DNA from: Armatimonadota bacterium
Lineage (GTDB): Bacteria > Armatimonadota > Fimbriimonadia > Fimbriimonadales > ATM1
Assembly: GCA_003695835.1 (NCBI GenBank)
Contig: RFHN01000309.1
Location: 1-6,100, forward strand
Reading direction: 5' to 3'
Length of the DNA: 6,100 bases
The translations under genes and the position numbers were made by a program. The notes under the pieces were generated by a model. That model saw only the letters and a program-made list of their open reading frames with translations, was not told the DNA's origin and did no database searches. Below are positions 1 through 5,689 of this stretch, in pieces. The stretch's first letter is position 1. Each line of letters starts with the position of its first letter.

Positions 1-492
1 GTTCCCGGCATCCTACGCCTCGCCGAGGAAGGGCTGCCCCTCCACCTCGCCCTCTCGCTGCACTCACCGCTCGATGCGGTGCGCAGCCGATTGATTCCGG
101 CCAACCGCCGGTGGGACGTCGCGGAAGTGTTCGAAGCCGTCGAGACGTACTTTGCCAAGACGAAGCGCAAGATCACGATCGAATACCTCTTGATTGACCG
201 CGTCACGGATACCGAAGAGCATGCCAAAGCGCTGGCGCCCCTCACACGTGGGTTTCCTTGTGTCGTGAATCTGATTCCGTTCAATGCGGTGGAGAACCCT
301 TACGGATTCCGGCGGCCGTCTCGCAATCGAATCCGAGCCTTTCGCGCTTGGCTCGAGGGCGCCGGCGTAAACGTGACGCAACGCGTCGAGCGCGGGCACG
401 ACATCGCAGCAGCATGTGGACAACTGAAGGGTTTACACGAAGGAAAGTTCGCAAAGAGGAGGGAATCATCGCTCCCCATCGCTCCCTCATAG
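1..492 (+). CDS. rlmN: RlmN, dual-specificity 23S rRNA/tRNA adenine-C2 methyltransferase (C-terminal part)
   Basis: The reading frame is open from the first base to a TAG stop, giving 163 residues; the N-terminus and the radical-SAM CxxxCxxC cluster lie outside the window. RlmN is a cytoplasmic radical-SAM enzyme that methylates C2 of A2503 in 23S rRNA and A37 of some tRNAs. Visible family landmarks are LALSLHSP (residues 16-22 region), the RLIPANRRW segment, ITIEYLLID, VNLIPFN, and the C-terminal VERGHDIAAACGQL block. C139 in ACGQL matches the methyl-carrying cysteine (C355 in E. coli RlmN). Apparent GTG starts such as the one at 79 are internal. The last 20 or so residues are a poorly conserved basic tail, and the next gene begins inside it. 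The tandem AGG-AGG arginine codons at 457-462 form a Shine-Dalgarno sequence for the next gene. Identification is secure; I cannot judge the missing half. Confidence 0.95.
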   Translation, partial: VPGILRLAEEGLPLHLALSLHSPLDAVRSRLIPANRRWDVAEVFEAVETYFAKTKRKITIEYLLIDRVTDTEEHAKALAPLTRGFPCVVNLIPFNAVENPYGFRRPSRNRIRAFRAWLEGAGVNVTQRVERGHDIAAACGQLKGLHEGKFAKRRESSLPIAPS

Positions 493-1976
493 CGGTTTTT
501 CTCGCGCTGACAGTCTGGGGATGTGGCTCTCCGCCTCCACCTCCGCCGCCCGTCGCCGATGAACCGACGAGCGATCGTCCGGTCTTGGAAGGCACGGAGT
601 TTGAGAAAGTCGAAATCGTCGCCCAAACCGACCAAGGAGAAACCCTCTGGCGAATTCGCGCTGACCGAGGCACCGGCACGCTGTCGGAGGACAACGCTCA
701 GACGGATCTCCGAAACGTCGAAGCGACGCTTTATCAAAAGGAGGAACCCGCTGTGGTTCTGATCGGCTCCACGGGTCGCGCGGACGAAAAGGCCGGCGAG
801 ATCGCCGTCGAGGGAAACGTGAGGGCACGGGCTGTGGACGGAAGCGCTTCTCTGTCCTGTGACAGAATCAAGTGGAACCGCGACGCGAGGCTGCTCTCGG
901 CCTATGGAAATGTAACCGGTCGGCTCGGTACATTGAGCTTCGATTCGGCCGACCAGGTTCGCGCGCGATTCGACAACAAGGAAGGAGATGTGAAAGGGAC
1001 GTCACTCATGCTTGTTTCAGCCTTCGTGATCGGTCAGGGAGTAACCTTCCGCTCACCGGAGGTCGAACTGGACGCGAAGAGCCTCACCGCTCGGTACGCG
1101 GACAACCGGACGCGCCTCGTGTGGGAAGGATCAGGAACGCCCTTTCGGGCTTACTGGAAAGCGCAGGACCTCACCGTAACTGGATCCAACTTCCGGATCA
1201 CCCAAAGCGTACGCCAGGAGGGCGGACGAGAGGTGCTGGCGCTCCAATCCGGCGTGTTCTCCGGCAACGTATCTGCCAGATGGACGCCCGCGGGCGACAC
1301 TGTCACGCTCACCGGCCTCTCCGAGTGGACGGTCACCGTGCAGCAACAGGAGCGGCGCTGGAACGCAGCGGGAAAGGGCGCTCCGATCCGCTTCGAGTCC
1401 AAAGCCAACAACCTCAAAGCGACCGGCGCCACGCTCTCGAGCCAAGGGACGCTCGACGCAAGAGGTGGCGCGACGGCGATGGCAGTGGAGAAACTCTCCC
1501 TGACGAACGCCACGGTGGACCTCCAGCTCCAGGACGGCCCCGCCACGTTGCGCAACTTGAACGACTTCACCTTCACGCAAACCAGCGGCGCCTGGCAAGC
1601 CGTGGGAACCGGCAACCGTCTGCAAATCGAATATCCGGCCAAAGAGTTTGTGCTCCAGGCCGCCAAAGCGACGCTGAAGGGCGTCACCGGTCAGAACCCG
1701 GGAGCCTATGAGTGGCAGACAGCCGACCTCGAGGGCAACGTGGAAGCGGTGGTGGTTGTCACTCAAGGCGACCAAAAACAGAGGCTCCGTGCGACGGCGC
1801 CCAGCGCCAGCTTGGACCGACAGGCGGCGATCCTGACGCTCGCCGGCGACCTCACGCTTTCAGGCAACCTGACTCTGCTCGGCGGCGGTGAGACGACCGT
1901 CACCTCTCCCTCGATCCGCGTCCAGTTCGACCCCACACTCACGGAAGTCGTGAGGATCGAGATGTCCACTCCATAA
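414..1976 (+). CDS. lptC: LptC-like LPS-export lipoprotein with an LptA/OstA-like C-terminal extension
   Basis: Predicted periplasmic Lpt component that receives lipopolysaccharide from the LptB/permease complex. From ATG 414 it has 520 residues. A hydrophobic stretch (SLIAVFLALTVWG, 24-36) ends at C37 in a lipobox-like VWGC, followed by seven prolines (40-46), so it is probably a lipoprotein rather than TM-anchored as in E. coli. Residues 60-185 carry the LptC pattern (TLWRIRA, a variable-polarity beta-strand series, then IAVEGNV). Residues about 186-400 are beta-rich and unassigned. Residues about 400-516 again look OstA/LptA-like (DLEGNVEAVVVV, RLRATAPSASLD, LAGDLTLSGN). E. coli LptC and LptA are each about 190 residues. 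The start is uncertain: ATG 414 overlaps rlmN by 79 bases and gives a 23-residue n-region. ATC 468, just after AGGAGG, gives a typical 18-residue signal peptide. TTG 585 would lose the signal. The gene ends 3 bases before lptB. The family call is good; the domain limits are by eye. Confidence 0.82.
   Translation: MWTTEGFTRRKVRKEEGIIAPHRSLIAVFLALTVWGCGSPPPPPPPVADEPTSDRPVLEGTEFEKVEIVAQTDQGETLWRIRADRGTGTLSEDNAQTDLRNVEATLYQKEEPAVVLIGSTGRADEKAGEIAVEGNVRARAVDGSASLSCDRIKWNRDARLLSAYGNVTGRLGTLSFDSADQVRARFDNKEGDVKGTSLMLVSAFVIGQGVTFRSPEVELDAKSLTARYADNRTRLVWEGSGTPFRAYWKAQDLTVTGSNFRITQSVRQEGGREVLALQSGVFSGNVSARWTPAGDTVTLTGLSEWTVTVQQQERRWNAAGKGAPIRFESKANNLKATGATLSSQGTLDARGGATAMAVEKLSLTNATVDLQLQDGPATLRNLNDFTFTQTSGAWQAVGTGNRLQIEYPAKEFVLQAAKATLKGVTGQNPGAYEWQTADLEGNVEAVVVVTQGDQKQRLRATAPSASLDRQAAILTLAGDLTLSGNLTLLGGGETTVTSPSIRVQFDPTLTEVVRIEMSTP
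457..462 (+). promoter_or_regulatory. Perfect Shine-Dalgarno sequence for lptC
   Basis: AGGAGG lies inside the rlmN tail, where it encodes Arg-Arg with two successive AGG codons; other arginines in the visible rlmN part are mostly CGN. That suggests selection for the ribosome-binding function. No ATG, GTG or TTG follows in any frame before base 521. The only codon in the lptC frame at suitable spacing (5 bases) is ATC at 468-470. Either translation starts at a non-standard ATC, or the site helps reinitiation from elsewhere, or the base call is wrong. Confidence 0.6.
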
Positions 1977-1979
1977 GCG

Positions 1980-2696
1980 ATGATCATCCGCGCTGAGGGC
2001 CTCAAGAAGAAGTACCGCGGACGCGCGGTCGTGGACGACGTCAGCATCGAAATCGCAACCGGCGAGGTCGTGGGGCTGCTCGGCCCGAACGGCGCCGGCA
2101 AGACGACGACGTTCTACATGATTACCGGCCTCGTCAAGCCGTTCTCCGGCAAGGTGTATCTGGATGATACGGAAATTACCGGTTGGCCCATGTACCGCCG
2201 GGCAAGAGCAGGCATCGGTTATCTTCCACAGGAAGCCTCCGTGTTTCGACGGCTGACCGTAGAACAGAACATCGAACTGGTTCTGGAGATGAAAGGGCTT
2301 TCGCGCGCTGAGCGAAAGCAGAAAACGGACGAGCTGCTCGCCGAGTTCCACATGGCTGACCGGAGGAAGTCCGTCGCGGGCGTGCTCTCCGGCGGTGAGC
2401 GGCGCCGCGTCGAGGTAGCCAGAGCGCTCGCCACCAATCCCCGCTTCATCCTTCTCGACGAACCGTTCACCGGCATTGACCCGCGGACCATTGATGAGCT
2501 TCAAGAGATCATCCAGGGGCTCACGAAACGCGGCATCGGCGTGCTCATCACCGACCACAACGTCGGCGCCACGCTCGGCATCACGGACCGGAACTATATC
2601 CTCGTGCAAGGGAAAATCATTGCGGAGGGTGACCGGGAGGCCATCGTCAACAACCCGGACGTAAGGAAGCACTACTTGGGAGAGAGGTTCGAGTAA
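1980..2696 (+). CDS. lptB: LptB, ATPase of the lipopolysaccharide export transporter
   Basis: A 238-residue cytoplasmic ABC ATPase that powers extraction of LPS from the inner membrane together with the LptF/G permease. All ABC motifs are present: Walker A GPNGAGKT (35-42), Q-loop Q84, signature LSGGE (136-140), Walker B FILLDEP (156-162, catalytic E161) and H-loop H193. LptB-specific features distinguish it from branched-chain amino-acid ATPases. These are GYLPQEASVFRRL (80-92), whose F89/R90 match the E. coli F90/R91 that contact the permease coupling helices, the LSGGERRRVE run, and the C-terminal YLGERFE (232-238). The length is typical of LptB (about 240). ATG 1980 follows the lptC stop by 3 bases with no clear Shine-Dalgarno at optimal distance, so translation is probably coupled to lptC. 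Its stop overlaps the next start by one base. Confidence 0.97.
   Translation: MIIRAEGLKKKYRGRAVVDDVSIEIATGEVVGLLGPNGAGKTTTFYMITGLVKPFSGKVYLDDTEITGWPMYRRARAGIGYLPQEASVFRRLTVEQNIELVLEMKGLSRAERKQKTDELLAEFHMADRRKSVAGVLSGGERRRVEVARALATNPRFILLDEPFTGIDPRTIDELQEIIQGLTKRGIGVLITDHNVGATLGITDRNYILVQGKIIAEGDREAIVNNPDVRKHYLGERFE
2682..2687 (+). promoter_or_regulatory. Shine-Dalgarno sequence for the LptF/G permease
   Basis: GAGAGG lies inside the end of lptB, 8 bases before the ATG at 2696. It supports that start, which overlaps the lptB TAA by one base (TAATG). Confidence 0.6.
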
Positions 2697-3805
2697 TGCG
2701 CCTGCTCGACCGTCTCATCTATCGCGAACTTCTCGGGCCTTGGATCTTCGGAGTCGCTATGTTTACGGTCGTTCTCATGGCGGGAACGTATCTCTTCCGC
2801 CTCACGAACTACCTCGTCGAGGGCGTCCCGGTAACGACGATCTTGCATCTAACGATGCTCTACATGCCCGGCTTGCTTGCCAAGACGTTTGCGATGTCTT
2901 CACTTCTCGCGTCGCTTTTGGCGTTCGCGCGGCTGTCGAACGATTCGGAAGTCATCGCGATGCATGCCGCGGGAATCAGCCTGCTCAGGGCCATGGCGCC
3001 CGTCGCGTTCTTCGGGTTTCTTGTCAGCGCGCTCACATTCGTGTTCGGCGAATTCGTCGTACCTCGCGCCTCGTATGAAGCCGTCGTCATCCAGGCCGAG
3101 GTGCTCAAGAAGATGAGGGATTCCGGTAGGCCGTACTATCAGCCCCTCTATGTAAACGGCGAGTTGCGCGGCATCCTCGCCGCTCGCGATGTGGATCTCC
3201 GAACGGGAACCATGAAGGACGTGCTCGGGGCTTGGTACGGGCCCGATGGCAAAGCCGTCCGCTACTTCTTCTTCAACGAACTCTATTACACCAAGGACGA
3301 GAAGTGGATGATCAACGGCGGCGAATCTTGGACTCGCTTGCCCGACGGCAATCTGGTTCGCACCGTTCTCGGGCGCGTCGAGCCGCCCAAAGAGATGGTC
3401 CTCAGTTTTACACCCAAAGAGCTGACAGCCTCGTCGCTCCGAGACACCGACTCGTTCAGCATGGCGGAACTCAAACAGCAGATCGAGGCGCTGAAGCAGA
3501 ACCCGCGGATGGACCCCAAGCAGATTCGCGACCTGGAAGTCGGCTTTTGGTCGAAGATCTCGATCCCTCTTAGCGCGCTGGTCTTCTGTTTGGTTGGCGC
3601 CCCGGTCGCCATCCGTCGCGTCCGCCAAAGCGTGGGGGTGGGCGTCGCCACGAGCATCGTGATCATCTTTTTATACTACATGCTCTTCAACTACCTGAAC
3701 ATCCTCGCGAAGGGCGGTCGAATGGATCCGGCGGTCAGCGCCTTCCTTCCTGTCGCGGCTGGACTCGTCGCGGCGGCAGCCTTGATTTGGAGCAAGAGCA
3801 GGTGA
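2696..3805 (+). CDS. LptF/LptG-family lipopolysaccharide export permease
   Basis: A 369-residue inner-membrane permease (YjgP/YjgQ family) that extracts LPS and passes it to LptC. It has the family layout. Three N-terminal membrane segments lie at roughly 14-34, 52-78 and 100-121. A periplasmic beta-jellyroll spans about 130-250. A helical linker lies at 254-282, and three more membrane segments at about 285-306, 314-336 and 345-365. The cytoplasmic coupling helix contains RLSNDSEVIAM (79-89); E85 matches the conserved glutamate that contacts LptB in E. coli (E84 in LptF, E88 in LptG). The C-terminal segment SKISIPLSALVF followed by GAPVAIR is typical. Length matches E. coli LptF/G (about 360). 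Only one permease gene is present here, so I cannot assign it to LptF or LptG; it may form a homodimer or pair with a distant paralogue. It overlaps lptB by one base. Confidence 0.94.
   Translation: MRLLDRLIYRELLGPWIFGVAMFTVVLMAGTYLFRLTNYLVEGVPVTTILHLTMLYMPGLLAKTFAMSSLLASLLAFARLSNDSEVIAMHAAGISLLRAMAPVAFFGFLVSALTFVFGEFVVPRASYEAVVIQAEVLKKMRDSGRPYYQPLYVNGELRGILAARDVDLRTGTMKDVLGAWYGPDGKAVRYFFFNELYYTKDEKWMINGGESWTRLPDGNLVRTVLGRVEPPKEMVLSFTPKELTASSLRDTDSFSMAELKQQIEALKQNPRMDPKQIRDLEVGFWSKISIPLSALVFCLVGAPVAIRRVRQSVGVGVATSIVIIFLYYMLFNYLNILAKGGRMDPAVSAFLPVAAGLVAAAALIWSKSR
3800..3805 (+). promoter_or_regulatory. Shine-Dalgarno sequence deciding the GTG start of the DUF3084 gene
   Basis: AGGTGA spans the end of the permease gene, including its TGA stop, 7 bases before GTG 3813. 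It matches the usual anti-Shine-Dalgarno of 16S rRNA. It favours GTG 3813, which preserves the whole first membrane segment, over later internal starts. Confidence 0.55.
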
Positions 3806-3812
3806 GCGAATC

Positions 3813-5276
3813 GTGATCGCGTCTCCGGTACTTCTCTTGTTGATGATTGTGCTTGGCGGGACGATCGCCTACTTGGGCGACCTTCTCGGCCGCAAGATGG
3901 GCAAACGCCGCCTGCGCGCATGGGGCCTGCGCCCTCGGCACACGGCCACGCTGATCACAGTCTTGGTAGGCGCCGCCCTACCAGTCGCCACCACGTTCCT
4001 GTTAGCTACCATCAGCCGAGACGTGCGTTCCTACCTCGTCCGCGGGCCGGAGCTGGCCCGAGAGGCGCGACTCTTGGGTGACCAGGTGCAAAGCCTTCGC
4101 CAAGAACGAGAAGAGATTCAGGCGCGAAACGCCCAACTGCAGAAAGAGACGAGCGACCTGCGCGCCGCTGGCGATCGGCTCGCCGCCGCGAATCGTCAAC
4201 TCGAACAGGAACGCTCTCGCCTATTGAGCGAGGTCCAGGGCTTGAGAGCACAGGTGTCCGGCGCAAACGCGCGCCTGCAAGACGCGAACCGCCGTCTCGC
4301 AGATGTCGAAGCGAGACGGGCGGAGCTGGCGAAAGAGGTCAAGAGCCTTCAGCAGCAGATCCCCCGTCTCGAGCAACAGGTTGCCCAACTGAAAGAGGAC
4401 CTTCAGCAGTACGAAGAGGACACGGTTCGCCTGGCGCAAGAGGCGGTCCAAGCGGAGCAACAGCGCGACGAAGCCCTCAAGGCGCGGGACGAAGCGCAAG
4501 CGCGAAGAGACGCCCTGTATGCGGAAATCACCGACTTGCAAGCGACGCTCGTCCGCATGCGGCAAGACATGTCGGAACTCATCCGCGGCATCGAAGCCGT
4601 CCGAACCAGCGACGTCCTCTTCCACCGAAACGAAGAGCTTGCGCGGCTGCCGATCCCAGGCGGCTTGGCGAGACCGCAAGCGGAGATCATGCTCAACCAG
4701 GTGTTACGGATGGCGGACGTGCGCGCCCGAGAGCGGGGCGTACTCCCTGACGCACAAGGCCGGGCCGCTGCGATGATCGACTGGCAACGGCTCGTCGGAC
4801 AATCCCCGCCCATCACGATTACCGTCCAGGACCAGAAGGACTCCCTCTTCGAGGCGATCCGGTCGACCCGCGAAGACTTGGTGATCCTCGCTCGCGCTCA
4901 CTATAACTACTTTTCGGTTGATAGTGGCAGACGGCCGGTTCCGCTCCGGATTGACGTCTTCCTCAACCGCGTTGTGTATCGCGAAGGCGACGTCATCGCC
5001 ACTACGGTTCTCGACGGATCGCTCGACGAGGATTCGCTGGTGGACTCGGTCATGGAGTTCCTCAACACCGACGTGCGTCGGCAGGCGGAGGAAGCGGGCA
5101 TGATTCCCGTTCACGGCTTTGTCTCCTCCCTGGGCGAAGTCACGTTCGAGCAGATGGTCAATCTGGTTCGGGAGGTTCGGCAGAAGGGCGGTCAGGTTAC
5201 GGTCGTCGCCGTTGCCGACGCGACGACGCGTTCCGCTGAAGTTCTCCGCATCCGCTTCGAAGTTCGTGCGAAATGA
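3813..5276 (+). CDS. DUF3084 family membrane-anchored coiled-coil protein
   Basis: A 487-residue protein of unknown function with the DUF3084 architecture. A first membrane segment (about 3-20) leads to the signature block AYLGDLLGRKMGKRRLRAWG and then LRPRHTATL (39-47), and a second membrane segment covers about 47-66. A long Glu/Gln/Arg/Ala-rich coiled coil spans about 78-262 with almost no proline. A globular C-terminal domain (about 280-487) includes PLRIDVFLNRVVYREGDVIATTVLDG (in the region 377-402). The loop between the membrane segments carries about eight Arg/Lys, so by the positive-inside rule it is cytoplasmic. That puts both termini, including the coiled coil and C-terminal domain, outside the cytoplasm. 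This topology is inferred. The gene starts at GTG, 7 bases after the permease gene, and its stop overlaps the next start (ATGA). I recall such proteins in Cyanobacteria and Deinococcota beside a small RNase H-fold gene, as here. No biochemical role can be given. Confidence 0.9.
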   Translation: MIASPVLLLLMIVLGGTIAYLGDLLGRKMGKRRLRAWGLRPRHTATLITVLVGAALPVATTFLLATISRDVRSYLVRGPELAREARLLGDQVQSLRQEREEIQARNAQLQKETSDLRAAGDRLAAANRQLEQERSRLLSEVQGLRAQVSGANARLQDANRRLADVEARRAELAKEVKSLQQQIPRLEQQVAQLKEDLQQYEEDTVRLAQEAVQAEQQRDEALKARDEAQARRDALYAEITDLQATLVRMRQDMSELIRGIEAVRTSDVLFHRNEELARLPIPGGLARPQAEIMLNQVLRMADVRARERGVLPDAQGRAAAMIDWQRLVGQSPPITITVQDQKDSLFEAIRSTREDLVILARAHYNYFSVDSGRRPVPLRIDVFLNRVVYREGDVIATTVLDGSLDEDSLVDSVMEFLNTDVRRQAEEAGMIPVHGFVSSLGEVTFEQMVNLVREVRQKGGQVTVVAVADATTRSAEVLRIRFEVRAK

Positions 5277-5689
5277 AGACTCCCGCAACTGCCCTTGCGA
5301 TTGATCCAGGAAACGCAAAGTGCGGACTGGCCGTTGTCGAGCGGGACGGCAAAAAGGTCCGTCTCCTGCATGGGGAGATCGTCAACACCGAGACGCTCCG
5401 CCAGCGGCTCGAAGAGTTGGCTCAGGATTTCGAGTTCGACCAAGTCATCCTCGGCAACGGCACGACGTTTCGCGCCGTGCATGAGATCGTCCTTGAGGCG
5501 CTTCCGGGCAAGGCGATCATCGTGGTGGACGAGAGGGACACGAGCATCCTCGCGCGGGAGCGGTACTGGGAATACCACCCTCGGCGCGGTTGGCGCCGGC
5601 TTCTGCCGAGCTCCCTCCAGGTGCCGCCCGAGCCTGTGGATCACTACGTCGCGCTCATCCTTGCCGAGCGCGCGCTACTGCCCGATTAG
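5273..5689 (+). CDS. YqgF/RuvX-like RNase H-fold protein (putative nuclease)
   Basis: A 138-residue predicted cytoplasmic protein of the RuvC/YqgF branch of the RNase H superfamily. The first strand ALAIDPGNAKCGLAVV carries D11, equivalent to the DFGT/DPG acid. VDERDTSILARERYW (85-99) matches the YqgF DERxTTxxA motif with E87. PVDHYVALILAERALL (121-136) matches the final helix with D123. The D-E-D catalytic triad is thus intact, and the length equals E. coli YqgF (138). YqgF is linked to 16S rRNA maturation and was earlier proposed as a Holliday-junction resolvase. This protein is closer, from memory, to a distinct cyanobacterial-type group found after DUF3084, with the conserved segment RRLLPSSLQVPPEPVD (108-123), so the substrate is not known. 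A true RuvX may exist elsewhere. Its ATG overlaps the DUF3084 stop by 4 bases, implying coupled translation. Its last 35 bases overlap the end of the convergent minus-strand gene. Confidence 0.86.
   Translation: MKTPATALAIDPGNAKCGLAVVERDGKKVRLLHGEIVNTETLRQRLEELAQDFEFDQVILGNGTTFRAVHEIVLEALPGKAIIVVDERDTSILARERYWEYHPRRGWRRLLPSSLQVPPEPVDHYVALILAERALLPD

Noticed and set aside
79..81. GTG at 79 as the start of a separate short gene
   Set aside because: The frame is open from base 1 and conserved RlmN sequence lies upstream of it, so it is internal to rlmN.
258..413. Upstream GTG start (258) for the lptC frame
   Set aside because: It would overlap rlmN by more than 230 bases and add an Arg-rich, out-of-frame translation of conserved RlmN sequence before the signal peptide.
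521..562. ATG at 521 as the product of the AGGAGG site
   Set aside because: It opens only a 13-codon frame and is 58 bases from the Shine-Dalgarno, too far to be served by it.
585..587. TTG start for lptC
   Set aside because: It avoids overlap with rlmN but removes the signal peptide and lipobox cysteine, which a periplasmic LptC-like protein needs.
872..1711. 279-codon plus-strand frame inside lptC
   Set aside because: It is a shifted-frame shadow of the beta-rich lptC, extremely rich in Arg/Gly/His, with no domain or ribosome-binding evidence.
1860..2672. Long minus-strand open frame of 270 codons opposite lptB
   Set aside because: It lies fully antisense to an unmistakable lptB, has no recognisable motif, and such frames are expected opposite GC-rich genes.
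2900..3628. 242-codon minus-strand frame opposite the permease gene
   Set aside because: Antisense shadow with no family motifs; the plus strand encodes a full-length LptF/G permease.
4704..5318. 204-codon minus-strand frame opposite the end of the DUF3084 gene
   Set aside because: Its composition is that of an antisense shadow, and it crosses two well-supported coupled genes.
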